Positions 1 to 4,826 of a DNA stretch of 8,179 nucleotides are shown piece after piece. The first letter of the stretch is position 1; each line of letters opens with the position of its first letter. The position numbers and the translations under genes are program-made. The notes beneath the pieces were generated by a model. The model saw nothing but the letters and a program-made list of their open reading frames with translations, ran no database searches and had not been told where the DNA came from. Source of the DNA: CAVSWN01 sp046728115 (lineage in GTDB: Bacteria > Acidobacteriota > Vicinamibacteria > Vicinamibacterales > CAVVIG01); assembly GCA_046728115.1 (NCBI GenBank), contig JBKPDW010000622.1, forward strand, positions 1 to 8,179, written 5' to 3'.

Positions 1-557
1 GCATAGTGCTGGCCGACCATGAAGCCGATGCCGACGCCGGTGCTGCCCTCTTCGCCAGCCTCTGAAAGGAAGATGACATCGCGGTCCAGAGGCACGTTCA
101 TCCGCTTGAGCAGCAGCATCGTCATCAGGCTGGCCGTGAGATTGTCCTTGTCGTCGATCGTGCCGCGGCCGTACACGTAGCCACCCTCGCGCGTGGCGCT
201 GAACGCCGGATACTTCCACTTTGCCGCGTCGGTGGTCACGACGTCGCTGTGTCCGACGATGAGAAGCGGACGCTTTTTCCCGTTCCCCTTCAACCGAGCG
301 ACGAAGTTCGAGCGATTCGGATCGCTCGCGAACGTCTGCGACGGGATTCCTTCCTTGTCGAACAGCTGCTTGAGGTAGTCGACGACGAGGTGTTCGTTGC
401 CGGGCGGATTGCTGGTGTCGAGCCGCAGCGCGGCCTGGTAGTGCTGCATCGTCTCCGGTTCGACCTTGGTCCAATCCGGCTGCTGCTGCGCGGCGCCCTG
501 CGCGAACAGTGCGACCGACGCGAACGACAGGCCGACAACGAGAAAGCGAGCGATCAT
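1..557 (-). CDS. M20 family metallopeptidase, exported (N-terminal part, cut by window edge)
   Basis: This is the first 185 codons of a zinc-dependent M20 peptidase (amidohydrolase/carboxypeptidase type), acting on peptides or N-acyl amino acids outside the cytoplasm. Residues 1-24 look like a signal peptide (MIARFLVVGL followed by a hydrophobic stretch and FAQGAAQQQ). The family motifs appear in order: LDTSNPPGNE (46-55), GHSDVV (102-107; metal ligand H103 and catalytic D105), GRGTIDDKD (130-138; metal-bridging D135) and SEAGEEG (165-171; general base E169 with E170). DDKD replaces the more usual DDKG. The rest of the catalytic domain and the dimerisation domain lie beyond the left edge. The start is set by an AGGAG Shine-Dalgarno sequence at 563-567, which overlaps the TAG stop of the upstream VWA gene. 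The two genes are only 8 nt apart and probably translationally coupled. The family call is secure; the substrate is unknown. Confidence 0.92.
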   Translation of the reverse strand, partial: MIARFLVVGLSFASVALFAQGAAQQQPDWTKVEPETMQHYQAALRLDTSNPPGNEHLVVDYLKQLFDKEGIPSQTFASDPNRSNFVARLKGNGKKRPLLIVGHSDVVTTDAAKWKYPAFSATREGGYVYGRGTIDDKDNLTASLMTMLLLKRMNVPLDRDVIFLSEAGEEGSTGVGIGFMVGQHY

Positions 558-562
558 GGCCA

Positions 563-567
563 CTCCT
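563..567 (-). promoter_or_regulatory. Shine-Dalgarno of the M20 gene overlapping the VWA stop codon
   Basis: On the minus strand the sequence reads TTAGGAGTGGCCATG. The AGGAG is shared with the TAG stop of the upstream VWA gene, and 5 nt (TGGCC) separate it from the ATG at 557. This fixes the start of the peptidase and suggests that a ribosome finishing the VWA gene can re-initiate on the peptidase. Confidence 0.7.
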
Positions 568-1642
568 AATCGGCGGTCTTCCGGGCGAGGTAACTCTTGC
601 GCGCGCGCGCGACGAGCCCGGACCCAGTGACACGCACCTCGAGCGTGTGCATTTTGCCATCGAGCGCCGGCGGAGTGAATCCCAGCGCGTACTGATGGTG
701 CAGCTCGTCGACGACCCGCGCGAACGTCGCGGCCAGATCGCTGGTGGACGTCAACTCGAAGTAACCGCCGCCGGTCACCGCCGCGATTTTCGGCAATCCC
801 TCATCGGGCCTGTCGTTCATGAATCCGCCGCCGCGGTAGCCGCCCCCGCCGGAGCCGCCCCCCCAGCCGCCTCTGCCGCCATATCCGCCCGGCCTGCCGA
901 ATCCGCCACCGTGGCCGCCACCGATCGGCGCGCGCCGAGCCATCGGCACGGAACCGGCCAGGCCGATGGCATAGACCATGACGTCCTCTTCCTCGGCACG
1001 CTTCATGACGTCCTTCAGCGACGAGTTGTTGGCGCTGAAATTCATCGGGCTGTCCATGCCGTCGGTGAACACGAGGATCACACGGCGTCCCTGCTGATGC
1101 AGCAGCGCGGTGATGCCGACATTCACGGCGTTCCACAACGGTGTCGGTCCTTCTTCCTGCAATTCCGATCGCAGGATCTCGAGCAGTTTGCCTTTGTCGG
1201 ACGTGAAATCGCGCGGGTCCACCTGGATCCGGTTCGAGAAGCTGCCAATGCGCGCCTTGTCATCGGGCCGCATTGCCTCGACGAATTTCTCAGCGGCTTT
1301 CTCGACCAGGTCGAAATTGCGGCGCATGCTGACACTGCGATCGAGGAGCACCACCACCGTGATCGCCTGGATGTCGTTGGCGAACAGCGTCAACGGCTGG
1401 GGCTTGCCGTTGTCCAGAACGCTGAACGCATCGCGCTGCAGATCGGGAACCAGGCGATCGTCCGGACCAGTGACTGTCGCGTACACGGCCACGGTTCGCG
1501 TACCGCCACGAAAGACCGGCTCCTGGAAACCCGCGAGCGTTGTGGACAGCGCGACGAGAACGCCCACGAATCCTGTCGTCACTTTGTGGTGTTTTCCTGC
1601 CTTCGCCGCTTCGTCAGCGTTTACTCTTTCTACAGCCTTCAT
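566..1642 (-). CDS. Exported von Willebrand factor A domain protein, VWFA-related Acidobacterial type
   Basis: A 358-residue protein that probably binds protein or metal-bridged ligands outside the cytoplasm. After a basic N-terminus (residues 1-20), a hydrophobic segment (about 21-39) acts as signal peptide or membrane anchor. A beta-rich region follows (about 48-90, ending VLDNGKPQPLTLF), then a VWA domain with a complete metal-ion-dependent adhesion site: DRSVS (101-105), T167 in GPTPLW, and D194 in FTDG. A glycine-rich stretch at about 241-273 (GGGHGGGFGRPGG and similar) interrupts the domain before the last helix and strand. The C-terminus (HHQYALGFTPP, then VRARKSYLA) matches the typical ending of the Acidobacterial VWFA-related family (TIGR03436-like). 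The frame stays open to 1801, but that start would overlap the cupin gene, and the sequence from 1642 (MKAVER) gives the expected export signal; the ribosome binding site is weak. It lies 8 nt ahead of the peptidase gene. Its ligand is unknown. Confidence 0.9.
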   Translation of the reverse strand: MKAVERVNADEAAKAGKHHKVTTGFVGVLVALSTTLAGFQEPVFRGGTRTVAVYATVTGPDDRLVPDLQRDAFSVLDNGKPQPLTLFANDIQAITVVVLLDRSVSMRRNFDLVEKAAEKFVEAMRPDDKARIGSFSNRIQVDPRDFTSDKGKLLEILRSELQEEGPTPLWNAVNVGITALLHQQGRRVILVFTDGMDSPMNFSANNSSLKDVMKRAEEEDVMVYAIGLAGSVPMARRAPIGGGHGGGFGRPGGYGGRGGWGGGSGGGGYRGGGFMNDRPDEGLPKIAAVTGGGYFELTSTSDLAATFARVVDELHHQYALGFTPPALDGKMHTLEVRVTGSGLVARARKSYLARKTAD

Positions 1643-1698
1643 ACAATTGCCTGTTGCCCGTGGAATCCAACGGTCGCGCAGCTCTAAATCCGGTCTGA

Positions 1699-1727
1699 TG
1701 TGTCCTGCTCCGCGTCCGCTGTGTCCT
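1699..1727. repeat. Direct repeat TGTGTCCT, two copies 21 bp apart, upstream of the VWA gene
   Basis: TGTGTCCT occurs at 1699-1706 and 1720-1727 (AGGACACA on the coding strand), so the copies lie on the same helix face, two turns apart. They are 57 bp and more upstream of the VWA start, inside the 133-nt gap behind the cupin gene. A 5-bp palindrome (CACTC-GTT-GAGTG, 1747-1759) lies just downstream of the cupin stop and has no T-tract. No convincing -35/-10 pair is visible. The repeat could be an operator, or chance. Confidence 0.25.
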
Positions 1728-1775
1728 ACGCAGTGGATACCTGACTCACTCGTTGAGTGCGTTGGAAACGCGCTC

Positions 1776-2189
1776 TTACCTGGCCCTCCCGTTGTACTCA
1801 TCGTCGGTCGTCTTTTCCAGCCACTTGATGTCGCCGCCGAAGCCGACTGCCACCTGCACCAGGCGCTCGTTTGGTGCGGCGCCGTGCCAGTGGGCGACGT
1901 TGGGCCCCGTGTAGTCGCTGTCGCCGACTGCCAGCTCTTTCATCGGTTGGCCCTTTTTCTGAATGCGCGCCCGGCCTTGTTCGACGTAGATCAACTGGCC
2001 CTTGTCGTGGCTGTGCCATGCAGACCGCGCGCCAGGCTCGAAGCTGCGGCGTCCGATGGTGAGGTCCTTCGCGTCCATCGTGTCGGTTTTACCAGTAAAG
2101 CGCGGATCGTCCTGCTGCGCGGACCCGACCCAATACGACGCTGCGCTGAGAAGAAGAGAGAGACCGGCGACCGTAATGATGCGTTTCAT
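1776..2189 (-). CDS. Exported single-domain cupin protein
   Basis: A 137-residue protein with an N-terminal signal or anchor (MKRIITVAGLSLLLSAASYW, ending about VGSAQQ at 25) and one cupin beta-barrel. The first cupin motif spans 53-72: WHSHDKGQLIYVEQG, with likely metal ligands H59, H61 and either Q65 or E70. The second motif is GPNVAHWHGAAPNE (95-108), supplying H100 and/or H102. The HWHGA signature is typical of small cupins related to the carboxymuconolactone-decarboxylase-associated and 'quercetinase-like' groups, so a metal centre (Fe, Mn or Ni) is likely but the reaction is not deducible. The start is supported by GGGAGG at 2195-2200, 5 nt before the ATG. The gene begins 51 nt after the NIPSNAP gene on the same strand, so it is probably the third gene of one operon. 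Confidence 0.9.
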   Translation of the reverse strand: MKRIITVAGLSLLLSAASYWVGSAQQDDPRFTGKTDTMDAKDLTIGRRSFEPGARSAWHSHDKGQLIYVEQGRARIQKKGQPMKELAVGDSDYTGPNVAHWHGAAPNERLVQVAVGFGGDIKWLEKTTDDEYNGRAR

Positions 2190-2240
2190 GACAACCTCCC
2201 GCGATACGTCGCTCGGCTGAAAGTCTCGTGCTACTTGCCC

Positions 2241-2687
2241 CTACTTGATGGGCGAGTAGTCGGCGGCCACCATGAACACCGAATCGACCTTCGAGACAAT
2301 CCGTCCGTTCACCTGAGACTCGGCGCTCACCTTCTGCCACTCGGGATCGGCCTGGAACTCGGCCCAGTTCTTTTTGGCGGCGTCGCGGCTGGGATGCTGC
2401 AGGATGTAGATCAACGTGTTTTGCGAGTTGGGCGGGTCCTGCGGCGTCCAGTAGCCGATGCTCTTCATGTTGTGTTTGTCGAAGATTCGGCGCGTGTGAT
2501 CCCGGAATCGCTTGTGCAAATCGTCGAGTTTGCCTTCAGGCGCCGTGTAGGTTCGCAGTTCGAACACGGGGCCGCCGTCCTGCGCGTGGACGGCCGTGCC
2601 GCGCCATCCGGCGACACTGCCCAACCAGAATCCGGCTACGAACACACCCGCCACGGCCAGCGCGCGAAGTGCACGTGTGTTTGTCAT
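2241..2687 (-). CDS. NIPSNAP family protein, exported
   Basis: A 148-residue protein consisting of a hydrophobic export signal (residues 8-28, ending near AVHAQ at 36) and one NIPSNAP domain (about 41-146). This ferredoxin-like alpha/beta-barrel fold has no firmly known bacterial reaction. Recognisable family segments are VFELRTYTAPEGKLDDL (41-57), FRDHTRRIFDKHNMKSIGYW (61-80), TLIYILQHPSRDAA (91-104), FQADPEWQKV (111-120) and SVFMVAADYSP (136-146). An upstream start in the same frame exists (to 3083), but it would lie inside the membrane-protein gene and encode low-quality sequence. The ATG at 2687 has an AGGAGG site (2695-2700) at 7-nt spacing. Its start codon overlaps the stop of the upstream gene (ATGA, 2684-2687), indicating coupled translation. 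Exported NIPSNAP proteins are frequent in Acidobacteriota-type genomes; the function remains open. Confidence 0.92.
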   Translation of the reverse strand: MTNTRALRALAVAGVFVAGFWLGSVAGWRGTAVHAQDGGPVFELRTYTAPEGKLDDLHKRFRDHTRRIFDKHNMKSIGYWTPQDPPNSQNTLIYILQHPSRDAAKKNWAEFQADPEWQKVSAESQVNGRIVSKVDSVFMVAADYSPIK

Positions 2688-3373
2688 CTCGTCGCCTCCT
2701 CGAATGATGTCAGTATAACGTTGCGGTGGCGGTCCACCCACCAGCTCCACACCAGCAGAATCGCGCCACCAACTATCCCCAAGGTCCAGATGGCTGTCAC
2801 CGACGGCGGGGGTCCACCCAGAATGTTTCCGGCATAAGCAATCAGCAAAAAAACTGCAAGCGCAACGAAGCCCCATTTTCCGGCCGCATCGCGTGAACGC
2901 GTCGCTCGAACGTATACCCACAATCCCGCGAGGTACATCGCCACCTCGATCGCGACCGTCGCGGGTACAGAATTCCAGAGTCCAAGGCCGAATCTCGGAC
3001 CGCCGGGATAGAGCGGCATGTCGGGACGATGCGTCACGTAGTCGAGAACCCAGTGGCTGATGACGAGCGCGGCCAGGATGCAACGGACCGTCGCAGCCCT
3101 GGCGGTGTCAATCGTGGGGACCCGGTACACGCCCGCGAACACGATGCTCCATACGACCAGCATCAGAAGCGAGTGCGAATACGGATAGCTGACGAAATCC
3201 AGCGGAGTGAACGCCGTATTCCCAGGCTCGATCCGCACCTGCTCGATTCCGAACGCGACCAGGACCGGCCACAACAGATCGGCCAACTGCGCCGCCGCGA
3301 ACAGCGCCGCGAGCGACGCTCGAGGCGCCGCGCGTTTTGCCGCGAATCCAAGCGCGAAGTGACCGATGAACAT
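2684..3373 (-). CDS. Polytopic membrane protein, YdjM-like putative metal-dependent hydrolase
   Basis: A 229-residue integral membrane protein with about six hydrophobic segments (roughly 22-42, 68-86, 97-112, 135-155, 167-185, 193-212). It carries the histidine/aspartate pattern of the YdjM/LexA-regulated 'membrane-bound metal-dependent hydrolase' group: H5 in GHFALGF, D32 in ADLLWP, H67 in YSHS, and HWVLDYVTHRPD (107-118; H107, D111, H115, D118). Those residues could form a metal site at the membrane, but hydrolase activity is mostly annotation by similarity. ATG 3373 is the only in-frame ATG before an upstream stop. It has no Shine-Dalgarno sequence, and a CATAAT box (3382-3387, minus) ends 8 nt before the start codon, so the mRNA may be nearly leaderless. 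It overlaps the NIPSNAP gene by 4 nt and is first of the operon. Confidence 0.82.
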   Translation of the reverse strand: MFIGHFALGFAAKRAAPRASLAALFAAAQLADLLWPVLVAFGIEQVRIEPGNTAFTPLDFVSYPYSHSLLMLVVWSIVFAGVYRVPTIDTARAATVRCILAALVISHWVLDYVTHRPDMPLYPGGPRFGLGLWNSVPATVAIEVAMYLAGLWVYVRATRSRDAAGKWGFVALAVFLLIAYAGNILGGPPPSVTAIWTLGIVGGAILLVWSWWVDRHRNVILTSFEEATR

Positions 3374-3390
3374 CGAGCGCCATTATGATG
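3374..3390. promoter_or_regulatory. Compact divergent start region; possible near-leaderless promoter
   Basis: Only 11 nt (3374-3384) separate two diverging start codons. On the minus strand, CATAAT (3387 to 3382) resembles a -10 box; transcription starting 6-7 nt later would begin about 2-3 nt before the membrane-protein ATG. No clear -35 is visible. On the plus strand the acetyltransferase ATGATG has at best a GAG (3375-3377) as ribosome binding signal. Any promoter for either gene must lie within the coding sequence of the other. The -10 assignment is inference. Confidence 0.3.
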
Positions 3391-4212
3391 GATCGCGTGA
3401 GACTGCACGAATATCTACGGCGGATCGGCGTCGACTCGCAGTCCGGCGCTGACATCGAGACGCTCCGACGTGTGCACATCGGTCACCGCGAAGCGTTTCT
3501 GTTCGAGAACCTGTCGATTCAAAGCGGCAACGCTGTCAGCGTCGCGGTGGAGGCCATCGAGCGAAAGTTTCTCGACGAGGGACGCGGTGGCTATTGTTTC
3601 GAGCACAACACGCTGTTTGCCGCGGCCCTGCGCGATCTGGGCTTCAGGCCCGCTGTGCTGCTGGGTCGCGTGCGCAGGGGTCCGCCGGATCGCTGGTGCC
3701 GCACGCACATGGTTCTGCGCGTGCCAATCGGCAGCGGGTCATGGTTGGCAGATTGCGGCTTTGGAGGGCTGGGTCTCCTCGAGCCGATGCCACTCGCTGA
3801 CGGGACCGTTTCGCATCAGGTCGGCTTCACCTACCGTCTGCGTCGTGAGGGGAGTTCGTGGATCCTGTCGTGCAAGGGGTCGGAGGTCGGAGCGCAGGCG
3901 GAATCCGATGCAGGATCGGAGCTGGATCTGTACGAGTTCACCGAGGATCCGCAAACGCCAGGCGACATCGAGGTGGCGAACCACTACACGTCCACGCACC
4001 GCGATTCGATCTTCCGCCGCTCGATTACGATTCAGCGAACGACGCGCGGCGAAAGAGCCATCTGGCGCAACGACGTGCTCACGCGATACCGGAACGGCCG
4101 CGTGGAAGAGCAGTCAGTGGGCCGCGGCGAGCGAAGCACCATCGCGCGGGAGATCTTCGGCGTCGAGTTGCCAGGCGGGCCATTCGTCTACGAAACGGAA
4201 TCGCGTGACTAA
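3385..4212 (+). CDS. nat: Arylamine N-acetyltransferase
   Basis: A 275-residue cytoplasmic enzyme of the usual length for the family, transferring an acetyl (or other acyl) group from CoA to arylamines, hydrazines or related amines by a ping-pong mechanism through a cysteine thioester. The full catalytic triad is visible: C71 in GRGGYCFEHN, H108 in RTHMVL, and D123 in LADCGFGG. The N-terminal helical part contains LRRVHIGHREAFLFENL (28-44), another family signature. The C-terminal part (FTEDPQTPGDIEVANHYTSTH then FGVELP) also fits. Translation can begin at ATG 3385 or the next codon, 3388; neither has a strong ribosome binding site. It is the only large plus-strand gene here and is transcribed away from the membrane-protein operon 11 nt upstream. 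The native substrate cannot be read from the sequence; a role in xenobiotic detoxification or amide formation in secondary metabolism is possible. Confidence 0.95.
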   Translation: MMDRVRLHEYLRRIGVDSQSGADIETLRRVHIGHREAFLFENLSIQSGNAVSVAVEAIERKFLDEGRGGYCFEHNTLFAAALRDLGFRPAVLLGRVRRGPPDRWCRTHMVLRVPIGSGSWLADCGFGGLGLLEPMPLADGTVSHQVGFTYRLRREGSSWILSCKGSEVGAQAESDAGSELDLYEFTEDPQTPGDIEVANHYTSTHRDSIFRRSITIQRTTRGERAIWRNDVLTRYRNGRVEEQSVGRGERSTIAREIFGVELPGGPFVYETESRD

Positions 4213-4223
4213 CCACCACTCCA

Positions 4224-4305
4224 AACCTCGAACCTCGAACCCTTGAACCTAGAACCTAGAACCTAGAACCTAGAACCTAGAACCTAGAACCTAGAACCTA
4301 GAACC
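4224..4305. repeat. Tandem 7-bp repeat array (GAACCTA)n
   Basis: Eight perfect copies of GAACCTA run from 4245 to 4300, followed by a partial copy (GAACC, 4301-4305). They are preceded by degenerate units (AACCTCG twice, then AACCCTT, 4224-4244). The array fills the gap between the converging acetyltransferase and small His/Pro-rich frames. Its right end merges into a 6-bp palindrome with one central base (TAGAAC-C-GTTCTA, 4299-4311), which contains the stop codon of the small frame. Copy-number change by slipped-strand replication is likely. No function is evident. Confidence 0.95.
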
Positions 4306-4308
4306 GTT

Positions 4309-4473
4309 CTAAACACCATGCCCATATCCAGGCTCGTCGTGGGGATGGTCGTCGTGTGGCGCCTCGTGCGTCGCCACGGCCGGCGGCGGCGGCGACGGTT
4401 GTGGTGACGGCGGAGGCGCGAGCGCCTGCGGCGGTGCCGGCTTGGGTTTGGGTTCCGAAGTTGATGCGGTCAT
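4309..4473 (-). CDS. Small His/Pro-rich protein of unknown function
   Basis: I do not recognise this gene. It encodes 54 residues in two halves. A Lys/Pro/Ala-rich N-terminal part (MTASTSEPKPKPAPP, then PPSPQPSPPPP) should be extended and disordered. The acidic, His-rich tail (residues 36-54: HEAPHDDHPHDEPGYGHGV) has five histidines at 36, 40, 43, 45 and 52. There is no cysteine, signal peptide or membrane segment. The start at 4473 is supported by AGGGGAG (4479-4485) at 5-nt spacing; an in-frame extension to 4503 or 4506 exists, but it would place the start inside a hairpin. A terminator-like hairpin lies 24 nt upstream and the heptamer array begins right after the stop. The tail suggests binding of a divalent metal such as Ni, Cu or Zn. 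A ribosomal-peptide precursor is another possibility, but no modifying enzyme is nearby. It could also be a spurious frame in GC-rich DNA. Confidence 0.45.
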   Translation of the reverse strand: MTASTSEPKPKPAPPQALAPPPSPQPSPPPPAVATHEAPHDDHPHDEPGYGHGV

Positions 4474-4478
4474 ATTTT

Positions 4479-4485
4479 CTCCCCT
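4479..4485 (-). promoter_or_regulatory. Shine-Dalgarno of the small His/Pro-rich frame
   Basis: On the minus strand the sequence reads AGGGGAG-AAAAT-ATG. It is among the better ribosome binding sites in the window and is the main argument that the short frame is translated and that it starts at 4473 rather than further upstream. Confidence 0.55.
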
Positions 4486-4496
4486 GAAAAGCAAAA

Positions 4497-4526
4497 GAGC
4501 CATCACCCCTTATCGGATGATGGCCC
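4497..4526 (-). terminator. Hairpin followed by a U-tract; intrinsic terminator or attenuator
   Basis: On the minus strand, GGGCCATCA (4526-4518) pairs with TGATGGCTC (4505-4497): 9 bp including one G·U, with a 12-nt loop (TCCGATAAGGGG). TTTTGCTTTT follows immediately (4496-4487). The G·U pair becomes an A·C mismatch on the plus strand, so the structure is meant for minus-strand RNA. It may end transcripts arriving from the hydroxyacid dehydrogenase gene 300 nt upstream. Because an SD and ATG follow within 24 nt, it may instead act as an attenuator controlling the small His/Pro-rich frame. Confidence 0.6.
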
Positions 4527-4567
4527 TTGGTTCTAGGCGTCTGTTGGCTGGCTACATCACCCGGGTG

Positions 4568-4591
4568 GCGTCGGCAAACTAATGCCGACGC
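4568..4591. repeat. Perfect 9-bp hairpin, GCGTCGGCA / TGCCGACGC
   Basis: GCGTCGGCA (4568-4576) and TGCCGACGC (4583-4591) are exact reverse complements around a 6-nt loop (AACTAA). Neither strand has a T-tract after the stem, so this is not an ordinary intrinsic terminator. It lies 42 nt before the terminator-like hairpin in the minus-strand direction. Confidence 0.75.
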
Positions 4592-4689
4592 AGATAAGGA
4601 TCAGGCTCAGCAGCAGCGAACGCGACACTCCGACCGACAACGGCGAGATGCTCGAATGGCCGAAGGTCGCGGACATCAGACTTGTAGGA

Positions 4690-4756
4690 CACCAGAAACC
4701 CCGGGAAAAGTCAACCCTGGCAGTGTGGGGTTCACGCCTTTGCGCGGAATCTGGTG
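4690..4756. repeat. Nested inverted repeat with three-way-junction potential
   Basis: CACCAGA (4690-4696) pairs with TCTGGTG (4750-4756). Directly adjoining it, AACCCC (4697-4702) pairs with GGGGTT (4727-4732), continued by GGG/CCC (4703-4705 with 4715-4717). The 17 nt between GGGGTT and TCTGGTG can form a small CGC/GCG stem (4735-4744). Together this gives 13 consecutive paired bases on the left side and a possible three-way junction. No known RNA family is recognised. Confidence 0.5.
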
Positions 4757-4824
4757 AGTTGGAGAATTGGCGGGCTGGAGAGTCAAAGCATTCACGGACT
4801 CTCCAACTCGCGAAATTCGCCAAT
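4756..4824. repeat. Overlapping inverted repeats beside the hydroxyacid dehydrogenase stop
   Basis: GAGTTGGAG (4756-4764) is matched by CTCCAACTC (4801-4809). Inside it, GGAGAGT (4777-4783) is matched by ACTCTCC (4798-4804), so the two pairings compete. ATTGGCG (4766-4772) is also matched by CGCCAAT (4818-4824), outside the first pairing, which would make a pseudoknot. The overlapping alternatives could reflect a switchable structure or degenerate low-complexity repeats built from GGAG/TTGG words. Confidence 0.55.
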
Positions 4825-4826
4825 GG

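Larger units (their letters stand above)
4527..4826. other. 300-nt gene-free block rich in inverted repeats
   Basis: No convincing gene lies between the terminator-like hairpin and the hydroxyacid dehydrogenase stop codon. The block holds, from left to right, a single GGTTCTAGG (4529-4537) complementary to the heptamer array, a perfect 9-bp hairpin (4568-4591), a nested inverted repeat (4690-4756), and a further 9-bp inverted repeat (4756-4809). Short frames cross it on both strands but lack ribosome binding sites and recognisable protein features. It could be a structured leader or 3' UTR RNA on the minus strand, a dispersed palindromic repeat, or remains of a decayed element. Confidence 0.5.

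Noticed and set aside
1643..1801. Longer N-terminus for the VWA protein beginning at 1801
   Set aside because: It would overlap the cupin coding sequence and push the hydrophobic export segment more than 70 residues inside the protein.
1110..2837. A 575-codon open frame on the plus strand (and a 392-codon one at 509-1687) antisense to the VWA, cupin and NIPSNAP genes
   Set aside because: They cross three well-supported minus-strand genes and their intergenic gaps, have biased Arg/Ser-rich composition and show no recognisable domain; long antisense frames are expected in GC-rich DNA.
4224..4305. CRISPR array
   Set aside because: The repeat unit is 7 bp with no spacers; it is a simple tandem repeat.
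4585..4625. Fragment GAGCCTGATCCTTATCTGCG on the minus strand, recalling part of the TPP riboswitch box
   Set aside because: The remaining conserved parts of the aptamer are missing or in the wrong place (the CTGAG abuts the CCTGATC), so this is a chance resemblance.
4557..4676. Minus-strand 39-codon frame (MSATFGHSS...) with a hydrophobic stretch LLLSLILICVGISL
   Set aside because: No ribosome binding site, its end coincides with the perfect hairpin at 4568-4591, and the hydrophobicity may simply reflect the repeat sequence. A small membrane protein cannot be excluded.
4640..4750. tRNA-like look on the plus strand (CTCGAATGGCCGAAGG resembling a D-arm, GGGGTTCACGCC resembling a T-arm)
   Set aside because: No acceptor stem forms, the T-stem would be mostly G·U pairs and no anticodon stem can be drawn; at most a decayed relic.
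4777..4826. GGAGAGTCC on the minus strand as a possible glycine riboswitch start
   Set aside because: The other conserved glycine-aptamer segments are absent; the word comes from the local inverted repeat.
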